Part shown: positions 1 to 10,200 of the stretch, in pieces
Layout: the number at the start of each line of letters is the position of its first letter
Numbering within the stretch: the stretch's first letter is position 1
Origin: Bugula neritina
Taxonomy: Eukaryota > Bryozoa > Gymnolaemata > Cheilostomatida > Bugulidae
Length of the DNA stretch: 64,000 bases
NCBI GenBank assembly: GCA_964035545.1
Contig: OZ037767.1
Coordinates: 14,618,498 to 14,682,497 of the forward strand
Direction of reading: 5' to 3'
The notes under the pieces: generated by a model
Told to the model about the DNA's origin: nothing
The model's input: the letters and a program-made list of their open reading frames with translations, nothing else
Databases searched by the model: none
Position numbers and translations under genes: made by a program

Positions 1-165
1 AATGAAACACAAGGTCAGTGGTTCGAGCTCAAACAATGGTGGTGATGTTAGGAAGAGCATCCAGTCATAATTGCTACTGCGCCACAAAAGAATCAGTCTT
101 TAGCCCACTTTACAAAAAACCCATCAAAGATTGTCACAGGAATAGCGACTATAAACTATCGTGAG
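1..165 (+). mobile_element. tRNA-derived SINE-like element (5' end cut by window edge)
   Basis: A tRNA B-box-like stretch (GGTTCGAGCTC) lies at 20-30. It is followed by a core containing GGAAGAGCATCCAGTCATAA at about 51-70 and a tail ending near an ATAAACT string at about 150-157. A second copy of the core and tail, without the tRNA-like head, lies at about 4095-4215, which shows that this is an interspersed repeat. A tRNA-like head followed by a conserved core is the usual plan of polymerase III-derived SINEs. The A box would lie to the left of the window. The family name cannot be assigned from sequence alone. Confidence 0.55.
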
Positions 166-176
166 TCCATTTATGT

Positions 177-246
177 CTCTAATATCGCATATCTAATATC
201 GTGCATCTAATATCGCATATCTAATATCGCATATCTAGTATCATGT
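177..246. repeat. Short tandem array, unit about 14 bp (ATCTAATATCGCAT)
   Basis: About five imperfect copies of an ATCTAATATCGCAT-type unit follow the SINE-like element directly. No coding potential is visible. The array may be expansion of the SINE tail. Confidence 0.7.
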
Positions 247-599
247 TTATGTGTGATAATACAAACTTTTAAAGCAGTAGAATAATCGGAGTTCTTCAAA
301 CTTCTGTTGATCAATAGCCCATGAGCTTGAGCAAAACATTGGTTTTCCGCTATAACAACGTCCGCTTGTTGTCTCCACCTGAAATGTTATAACATTTGCA
401 TGAAGGACAAAACATGTACAAAGGGAATGGTATCAACTTCAATTTTAGCTTGTATAAATTCGCCAATCAAAATTACAAAGGAAATTATGACCAACTTGGA
501 ACCAATACAAACTCAATCAATTGCATTCTCACAACAGAAGGTTCTTTTTAACAAGTTTTAATAACTGTATAAACAAATTTTGAAGAAAATAAAACATAC

Positions 600-1315
600 C
601 GACTACTTTTGCAGATCACATAGAATATAGAGTTATGCAAGTGATGTAGCTGAGACTTGGAACTGACAGTATTGAGACCAAGCTTTGTAAGAAGATCCAA
701 AACAAACTTGTCTTCCTTCTCCGTCAATTGTTCTACTCGCCAGCTATACGCTGTGATACATAAACGAAGAACCAGCTGTGAGCAGTAGCCTAATTTTTCT
801 GTACTTTCGGGTATGAGAGGTACAACACTTTCCCTAATCCATTCCAAGTCATACTGTGCTAAGAAGGACGTGAGCATATTGACAATCAACTGTGGTGTCA
901 AAACTCTGGTTGCATACGTCTCAATTGCTTCTTTATAAAGAGCTACAACTATTGGAGCAGTAATTCTGGCGTTACTCTCATAAAGCGCCAATAGTCTCTC
1001 TAAAAACTGACGCTCCATTGAAATGACTAGCAGCTTTGGATGATCAACCGGGTGGGTATACTGAGGATTCTTTGTCCATTCTAGTCTAGCATAAACATCA
1101 ATTTTCGTCCTCTTAGCCCGTTGGTTGAAGAAACCTTTTTTTGTTTTTGAACCAACTATTCCCGCCATATTGATTTTCTCAGTTGATAGTGAATCTGTTG
1201 CAGTCACAGCTTGAGCAAGAAAACGACGCCATGAGTACAATGCTGGGACAATTCCTCTCGGCCTGTAGACAAATGCCATGACTGTGGATTTTGCCATGAC
1301 TGTGGATTTTGCCAT
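600..1315 (-). CDS. First coding exon of an unrecognised, probably mitochondrial, alpha-helical protein (partial)
   Basis: One long open exon on the minus strand runs from the ATG at 1315 to a good donor (CG|GTATGT) just below 600, ending in phase 2; the gene continues off the left edge. It encodes about 238 residues. Three in-frame ATGs at 1315, 1297 and 1279 come from an 18-bp tandem duplication. The residues that follow are rich in Arg, Ala and Ser and lack acidic residues, as in a mitochondrial presequence. The rest (from about residue 60) is helical and Leu-rich with evenly spread charge, suggesting an alpha-helical repeat fold. I do not recognise the family. Mitochondrial helical-repeat families such as FASTK-type proteins are a guess only. 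Acceptor-like AGs upstream (near 1325-1345) suggest a 5'UTR intron. Confidence 0.6.
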
Positions 1316-2059
1316 ACTGGTTCTGCATATACAATTCCTAATCTGCATAAAATATAAAAAACAACATAAAATAATACGACTGATTTTTTTAAAGATAAAA
1401 TCGAGCCATTTGGATTTCAAAACCAACAACACGTTTCAAGCAGTGTATGAACTAATAAGAATCACATTCACTGATCTAGTTGTACAATTGCTGACGCAAA
1501 ACAGATGGAGGGTAGTAATGGCAATGACAAATGATTATCAAAATAAGCAAATTAACAGCATTAAACTTAGTTATTAACTTTTACAAGCATACCCACAGTG
1601 ACAGTTATTATTAATAATTACGATTAATTTAAAATCCATCTCAATGCCATCAGTCATACTTATAGTGCTAGTCAAGAAACACGAAACTAATATATAATAT
1701 TTAAACTGCTATACAGTATCAGTATGAGTATACTAATAAAAATCTGATAGCACATTTACCAAAGCAACAGCCATACTTATAGTCATACTGATACTCATAT
1801 GTAATACATATAGCTATAACAGCAGAAAAATCACTATTAATGTAGTATGACTATGCGTATTACTGTTACAATAACATTAACAGCGAATAACATAATTAAA
1901 AACTAAATTGAATATAAATGATATCACATAAACTATTACTATTAGTATTACTATTACTCAATAATTTACTGACATTTATTATTTAATCTTATTCGATAAA
2001 AATATTCATATTCAATTCATATCGGCAATATCTATATTAAATTTAATTACTATTGATTA

Positions 2060-2370
2060 ATAGTTAAGTAATACTAATAGTAGTACTAGTAGTAGTACTA
2101 CTACTACTGGTACTACTACTACTAGTAGTAGTACCAGTATCAGTACGAGTATAAATATTTAATATTATACTTGTACTTATTAGTATTAGTATTACTACTA
2201 ATAGTATTAGTTATACTTATAGTTATAGTCTTATACTTGAAGTTAATCTTATAGTTATACTTATAGTTAAGTTATACATTAACTTAGTCTTATACTTATA
2301 CTTATAGTTATACTCATACTGTTATACTTATACTAATACTTATAGTTATAGTAATACTAATTTTAAGTTT
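2060..2370. repeat. Cryptically simple sequence (TACTAGTAGT / TATAGTTATACT words)
   Basis: A run of degenerate trinucleotide and hexanucleotide words (ACTAGT, TAGTAC, TTATACTTATAG) with no stable period. Very similar sequence recurs at about 55250-55780 and 61100-61460, so it is either a family of simple DNA or the product of slippage. Confidence 0.7.
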
Positions 2371-3142
2371 CATCATCATGATAATCACAGATGAGATCGT
2401 TAATCTATGATATCATCCACCTAGCTAATTTTAGCACTAGCAACAAATGAGAAGCAAAAGGAGATTGATATAACTACAAGTAAGACTAACAGTTTGGTCT
2501 GCAAGACAATAATTGTAAATTTTTGAAGCTTACGCCAAACATGTTGAAGTTGTGCTCAAGCTGCGCTACGCCAGATCCAATTTTTTAATGTCTCGATATT
2601 ACATTATATGCTATTCAGCAATCGGAACGAAGTGAACGAGCTAATAAATAAATGTCAAGGTTGTAAAGTAACCTTTTAACCTTTAAAAATTTAACCAATG
2701 ATTAAGCCGGTCCAGTTGTTAGTGGATTAATTCTTTGCAAAGTAAAGGAGTAGATTAAAATTTCCCTTCGAATACCTTTTACACAGAATGATACATTTCT
2801 AGTCAGAATTCGCAGCCACAGCACTAACTTGTTATGTTCCACATATAGTCATGATCATAATTTTATATATGGTTTCAACTTCAATGTTCAACTGCATCGC
2901 TCACTCTGACTCTCAGTCTCAGTGATCAGTGAATGTGATGCGGACAATCACAATGATTGTCACAATGACAATGTGAATGAGTGAAACTTAATCAGAATGA
3001 GAATGACTGATTTAGTTATTGATTTTGAATGAGAATGACAATTATAATGACAGCGAGCATGGCAATGTTGCTTAGCAGCTCAGTTCTCAATCAAAGTCAA
3101 TGTCATGACTGTCACTGCCAGTCTGAGTCTCATGATTATGAT

Positions 3143-3163
3143 GGCTCACATCTGATGTGAGCC
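3143..3163. repeat. 21-bp perfect palindrome
   Basis: GGCTCACATC and GATGTGAGCC flank one central base. It lies 25 bp before the larger palindrome at 3188-3246 and shares its GATGT and GAGCC words. Confidence 0.85.
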
Positions 3164-3187
3164 AACTTATAAGTTAAATTTATTTTT

Positions 3188-3246
3188 AATGTGAAACTGA
3201 ATGCTGAGCCTGATGTCACATCAGGCTCAGCATTCAGTTTCACATT
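3188..3246. repeat. 59-bp perfect palindrome with a one-base centre
   Basis: Two 29-bp arms (AATGTGAAACTGAATG... and its exact reverse complement) flank a single C at 3217. There is effectively no loop, so the DNA could extrude as a cruciform or its RNA form a very tight hairpin. It lies between two divergent genes, about 1 kb upstream of the DHTKD1 start. Confidence 0.9.
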
Positions 3247-4094
3247 GTTTGTTGTTTGTTTTGTTAAAACCTTTAGACCCCTATATTAAAAATTAAAAAT
3301 AATTTTAACTTATAAGTTACAACATTGACTGTAGTCTGTTGGTTCTAAGTTTAACTCGTGACTAATAGTAATTTTAATTTAGCTAAACTATGGTAATTAG
3401 AATAAATATAATCTATTAGTATTATGAATACGAATATCAATATAAATATGCATAGTGATAGTCGTAGTGATACTCATACTGATAGTCAGTGTGTGTATCA
3501 TAATCATGATAATGACAGTCATAGACTGAGAAAGGGATAAAGTGATAGTCATAGCCAATGTCATAGAGTTTAATTTGTATGCTGTTCAGTACCTAGTACT
3601 TAGTAAGTATAATTGTCATTGTTGATTTGTGTTCTAATAGATTAAATGCGATTTCTAGTGTCCAATACTCATGTTCAGACCTTTATTCTGGATTTTAATA
3701 GCATTCAATCACATATATATTACACCTATGTTAACTATGATTTCTTCAAAAATGAACTTTTTTTCAAAAAGATATCAAAAAACTTGTTTGATTAACATGT
3801 TTACATTTTTGACAGGAACTATTTTAGTGAGGGATTTGAAATGGTGGTTATTATGTTGAGTGAAAAAATGTCAGTAAAGAGATAATTGTACTTTACATGT
3901 ATTTTAGTTGGTGACCTAATAGTTGCATTTTAGCTACAGAAACATAATTTGGCATATGTTTTGCTCTTATGAAGCCTTCAAACCGAAATTCTCACTTTGA
4001 TTTCTGATTGATAGCTTTTTGTTTTTCTGTTGTTTTTGCTTTTCTTAACTTAAACTACGATTGAAAAAATATTTTCACTACTATTTTATTTATT

Positions 4095-4215
4095 GATAAT
4101 GTTAGGAAGAGCATCCAGTCATAATTGCTCCTGTGCCTCATCTGAATAAGTTCTTAGCCCAATTCAACAAAAACCTCCTCCATCAGAGGTTTTCTCATAG
4201 GGATAGAGATTATAA
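4095..4215 (+). mobile_element. 5'-truncated copy of the SINE-like element, next to the DHTKD1 start
   Basis: This copy matches the element at 1-165 from GTTAGGAAGAGCATCCAG through TTCTTAGCCCA and AACAAAAACC to the ATAAACT end, with scattered substitutions and small indels. The tRNA-like head is missing. It ends about 70 bp before the DHTKD1 ATG at 4288, so it probably lies in the promoter or 5'UTR of that gene. Confidence 0.6.
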
Positions 4216-4287
4216 ACTTGCAAGAGTTTTTTTATTTTATTTGCTCCATTATTTTGTATATACATTCTTGATTTTTATAGCCAAGCT

Positions 4288-7200
4288 ATGGCTAGTTATT
4301 CCCTTATTTGGAGAATGGGATCTAGTCTCAAGTTTCACAGACTAAAGGTGAATTTGCGAGTTTCAAGTCGTACTTATAAAACAGAGGCGGCTGTTTTTGG
4401 TCACAATCCCTTATTGATTCGGGACCAACCAGTTACAGGTATTTACCATAGCTTACATTTCGAGTAAAGTCATGTTAATACTTCTTGAGTTAAGATTCAC
4501 TTCATAAAATCATTGTTGAAGAAGTTTTGTTTTAGACAATCAACCAAACTATTCTTAAATTTAAACTTTTGAAAATGAGACTTTAACTCTTTTCTTTGTT
4601 GTATAGTCTGGTATTGCAAAATATCTAAGAAATCTACTTAACCATGTAATTTCCTACAGCTGCTAATAGATATAAAAACGCAGTAAATCTGCTGAATAAA
4701 TTGTCATTTTTTTCTGGAGGTAATTTTCTAGGCTGATAACGGATTCATAACAATTTGAAACTGTTTAGATAAATGCATATTATGATAAAAATGCATGTTG
4801 GAGATCAACCAAGTACCACCCAATATTGTTCATAAACTTGTGTTGAACAGTTTACAACAAATTTTAGATTGAGTTTTTTTGTTGTTGAAATACATATTAT
4901 ATTTCCAAATTATACACCATAAATGATATATACTTGTATTTGAATATAGTACAAAGGTGATATTTATCATGCAGGTTTAGACGGTATAACTAAGGAAACG
5001 CTGCCTGTACATTGTCTCATAAATGGATACAGAGAATACGGTCACTTGCAGTCACGTGTCAATCCCCTGGGTCAAAGTAGCAAGCTTGACATTTCTTCTT
5101 GGTAAGGTTTGACTGGTTGGCAATATTCCAATAACAAAGCCTGTAGGTGTGAAATCAGTCCAATTGCTCCAGTGTTATATATATATATATATGTTTTGTA
5201 GTTATTTTAAACCTGCTAAGAAAAGTAATGTGTTTTAAAATGCGTTTGCATTTGTTGCATTTGAAAACTACCTTGATTGATAGTAAGTTTTTAAACATTT
5301 TCCTGTAATAATTCATTTTCAATACTTACCAGAAAAAAATGTTGTTTTATTATTTGAAACTATTGTTTGCGTGAAAAAAAACAGTAGAAGATGGTTAGCA
5401 TCTGGCACTTTCGATTCTTTAGACACCTGCACACTTAGCTCACAGTGTCTAGAGCACCTGCACACTCAATTCACAGTATTTAGTACACCTGCACACTCAA
5501 CTCACAGTGTCTAGAGCACCTGCACACTCAGCTCACACTTTCTAAAGCACCTGGACACTCAGCTCACAGTGTCTAGAGCACCTGCATACTCAGCTCACAG
5601 TGTCTAGAGCACCTGCACACTCAGTTCACACTCTCTAAAGCACCTGCACACTCAGTTCACCATACTTATGTATTTTTCCCTCCGCATAGATATTTTTACA
5701 CGTTACTCAATGTTTTTATAATCTGTTTCAGTCAGTGGATTCTTAGCCCAGAGTCTTACAGCCTCAACATGTCCGACGCTGTGACTAACCCACCCCCTGT
5801 TTACTCTCACATTATATCAAACGAAGTAACCACTGTATCAGATCTGGTGGATAAACTAAAGCACATCTACTGTGACAAGCTGACTGTAGAAGTAGCGCAC
5901 ATGGTTGTACGTAGATTATATCGGTTTGCATAAATTTTGTAACTAAATTGTTTCCTGTTTATTCTATACTTACTTTGCATCTCGTATTATAGTGATCTAA
6001 AAACATATGTTATGTTAGAATGTAGTTTAACTGAGTATTATATACAACTTATCTTCCTAATAAGTGTGCTCATCCCTGTACCAGGATTCAGCTGAGAGAG
6101 ACTGGTTCTGTAAGCAGTATGAAGAACTGCATCAGTCTGAATTGATGCCGGAGCATCGGCAGCAGAACGCTGTCTTGATGAAGAAGTCGCAGGTGTCACT
6201 CACTTTATCTCATTTATTTTTCTGTTAAGGACATAATTTATTCATAGTATTTTATCACTGGCCGTTTTGGGTGCCGTCGGTTTTATTTCTTGGTTAGCCT
6301 TAACTTCAAAACTTGTTTAAAGTGTGTCTGAAGACTGTCATAAAATATCTCGTACTTTTAATCAGTCTGATCGGCTCTGAAGATGGAGTTGGACAGGTTG
6401 AAGGGGGTTTAAGGAAAATACAGCATTTTTAGCTGTTTAATAGAATAGTAGTAGTATTTATTTATTGTGAGATGAAATTAGTAAGTTGCGTATGTTGAAA
6501 TATTACAGCATCTACTCTGTTAACAATATTTAAGCTAGAAGGTCATCATGTAAGGTAAACTCTTGGTAAGCCTTCCTTTTATGTGATAGTGCAGTTAGCA
6601 AGAGCTTAGTTAGCAGGGGTGTAGTTAGCAGGGGCGTAGTTAGCAGGGGTGTAGTTAGCAGGGGTGTAGTTAGCAGGGATGTAGTTAGCAGGGGTTTAGT
6701 TAGAAGGGGTGTAGTTGGCAGGGGTTCATTCTGCACTGAAGGGTTCAAACCTATTGTGTTTACTTTAGTTTTTAAACTTGTTGACTGGTTTCGTCTATGG
6801 TTTGTGGCTGTTTCCTTGCTGAAGTAACTTTGTAAAGTACTTTTTAAGCTCTTTTACCTGTGTCTAGATGTTACCAACTACCGTAAACTAAACACATGTA
6901 TCAATGTGTATGTTACACGTTTCATTGTGGTATTTCAGGTGTTTGAACAAATACTAGCCTCCAAGTTTACTACTCTAAAGCGATATGGTGGGGACGGGTG
7001 TGAATCGTTGATCGCTCTGTACAACGAGATCTTTAGAGAGTCTGCCACAGGTATTCATATCTACATATATTCATATCTATAACTACTTTATATTCATATC
7101 TATATCTACTCTATGTTCATATCTATATCTACTCTATATTCATATCTATACCAGCTCTATATTCATATCTATACCAGCTCTATATTCATATCTATACCAG

Positions 7201-10200
7201 CTCTATATTCATATCTATATCTACTCTATATTCATATCTATACCAGCTCTATATTCATATCTATACCTACTCTATATTCATATCTATACCTACTCTATAT
7301 TCTTCTATGATAGGAGGTGTCGATAAGATTGTCATTTGCAGTGCACATCGAGGTAGACTCAATCTCCTCACCACATTCCTTGGACTCTCGCCAGCTCAAG
7401 TATTTCGCAAAGTTCAAGGTCACCGGGAGTGGCCGGAGGAAGTGAAAGGATGTGGCGATGTTCTCTCCCATTTGTGTGAGTCTCATTCATTTTACTTCTA
7501 CTTTGTAAAAGTAGAGACCCTAACAGGTGCTCACAACTCCAAAATGATGATATATTTAAGTGGCGTAGTGCTGAACTTGGATCCATTCATCTCTCTAATG
7601 TCGAGTTATTTTCTGTTGAAGTCGCCATTTATTTGCATCATTATTTGACCGATTTCAGTATAAATCCATAGTCAAAAGGACACTTTCGGGTTTTTTAACA
7701 TTGTTGGCTTGATAATGTTTATAGCAAAACCTATCGAGGTGTGTTCAACTTTGTCATAGTCATCATTGAATTCAATAAATTCATTATTTTTTAACATAAA
7801 CTAAGAGTCCATGAATATTCATTGTTTCTCTTTGTGTGTTATACGATAAAAAATATGCTACTGTTGGTTTTAATGATTTGTTAATACCTGGATTTTAAGA
7901 GTTATCTATCCATCTGCCTTTTGTAACAATGAATAGAATCTCATCAATTATTTACTGCGGAGCTCAAGTTTTACTGAATATTTGTCTCTTATTCACGCCA
8001 CCTAACACTAGCTCAGTTTGTTCGGTGTCTTCACTGTGTGCTAAATGTCTGTTAGTCATAATATTGAAGCAATAGTCCTATTTTACTCATGTAGGTGAAG
8101 AGTGGAAGACTAGTTGAGGTATTGTTGCGATTTGATTGGCTAACTGCTAGATAATTAAACCAATGCTATTTTCACTGACTGAGTAATCATTGCTTGGGAA
8201 TAACATTTCCCGTGATTTTATTTGTTGAAGTTTTATTTTTAAACCTTTTAATACTCATAGATCCAATCATATCACAGAATTGTGTCCCCTGTTCTGCTTG
8301 CACAGTAAGAGCAACTCTGTACAATGTGTTGATACCTTTCACTAGTGTGACTGACACATACTGACATCACAGTACGCCAATTTTTGACCACATGCCTTTG
8401 CGATGACTCATAGACTGTATGTGGCGCTCGATATTCAGCTGCTAGTCGCTAGAAAGTTGTTTCTCTTTCCCGTTCACCAACAGGAAGTCCACCAACTGTT
8501 CTGTATATTGTAGCCAGTGGCAAAACTCTAGAATATGCTGATGGAGAGGTCTATGTTACTATGATACCCAACCCCTCGCACTTGGAGGTTAGTTTAACAG
8601 GCTGCATATAGCAATACTGTTCTAAGTAATATCAGTATTATCAGGGTACACTCTTCTAAGTAATACCAGTGTTGTCAGGGTACACTATTCTAAGTAACAT
8701 CAGTATTGTCAGCATACACTGCTAGCTAGTATCAGTATTGTCATGGTACACCACTCTAGTTAATATCAGAGTTGTGTTTGTTCCACTGCTAGGCGTGTAA
8801 CCCAGTTGCGGCAGGTAAGACTCGGGCTAAACAGAGACTTGCAATGGACGGGGACTACAGTACCCACCCTAATGACACCCAGACTCACCGAGCTCTCTGT
8901 CTACAGATCCACGGAGATGCTGCCTTTGCCGGTCAGGTATGTAACCATGACCTATATCCTCTGCACCAATCGGCTACTGCGTTACATCCCCAATATAATT
9001 GTGTGACAAATATAGACCCTCATGGTTTTACATATTATATTACCAATCAGTTACTGTGTTGAAATCATGTGACAGTTTAGAGCCAATCAACTGCTCTAAA
9101 GCTAGTTTATTAGACCTCTTAAATAGCTAGACCACCCACAAAGCTAGACCACCCACATAGCTAGACCACCCACATAGCATTCTCATTTAGTGCAGATTAT
9201 TTACCCTGTATTCTTGCTTGTTGGTAGGGGGTGATACAGGAAACTCTGGCACTCAGCGGAGTTCCTCACTTTAATGTGGGAGGTAGTATTCACGTCGTCA
9301 TCAACAATCAGTTGGGATTCACCACAGAGGCTGAGCGTGGAAGGTGAGGACAGAGAACAGAGCTACCTGAACCAGCAATCAAGTTGTTTGTTGATAAAAG
9401 TGAAGCTACGATTTAGCTAAGCATTTCTTAGTAATTCTATATTTAGAACAATCAGCAAAAGCTACTATAAATTTCACACATGTTTATTCAAAAGAGCTGT
9501 TTCATCATACATATACCATGTTACTTGGTTATGTTAGTATAGTTCAACTTCAAACTGTTATATTTGCTGCCTCTTTTGGCTGCTTGTTATATTGAGACAT
9601 ACAAGAATATTTTAATTGCAACTGTAACGCAATTTGGAAGTTGTGTGCCCATGCATGTTGACTTAGTTATATAATAGTCTTAGAACCAGTGTTAGCAAGT
9701 GATTCTGCAACTCAGATAGCCTTTCAATCTAATCAAGCAGTTAGGTATGTTTACATTCATAGGCTATATTTAACAGTAGTTGTCTGCTTTCTATTGCCAG
9801 GCAAAACCAATTTGTTTTCTAACTCGTGTATCATTATAAACTATTGATGGGTGATTAATATTCCTTTGGCTAATCTGTCATTAAATTTAATTGGTTAATA
9901 GGATAATTATAGTAATGAGGTAATTAGTTGACATTAAGCAGTCTAAACTGGAACATATATTACAGCACTTAATACTTTGCAATGGATTTAGGCTATTTTC
10001 AGTTCCTGATTAACGTTTCAGTTGTCAGTAACTGTGATTTGTCCATCTGGAACAGCATAGTCTGTTAGTTGTCACACTCAGTAGTCAGTGTTTCATACTT
10101 GGGAATGATTAGTCTTAGTATAATAGCAGATGAAAGTGCCAGCTAATAGAGATTAACATTAATCAGTATTAGTCATCTAATTCCACGGGCATACAACTCC

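Larger units (their letters stand above)
1316..4287. other. Divergent intergenic region, AT-rich and cryptically simple
   Basis: This region lies between the minus-strand gene ending its 5' side near 1315 and DHTKD1 on the plus strand. About 2060-2370 is cryptically simple DNA built from TACTAGTAGT- and TATAGTTATACT-like words. About 2880-3165 is rich in GAGAATGACA / CAGTCTCAGTC words and contains two palindromes, listed separately. The short open frame at 3671-3859 has no recognisable similarity and ordinary intergenic composition. I see no further gene. Both promoters should lie here. Confidence 0.6.

Noticed and set aside
548-599. Extension of the left-hand exon into VLFSSKFVYTVIKTC
   Set aside because: A good GTATGT donor precedes it and the composition changes; treated as intron.
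5420-5662. CRISPR-like regular array
   Set aside because: Copies are directly adjacent with no unique spacers, and the context is an intron of a nuclear gene.
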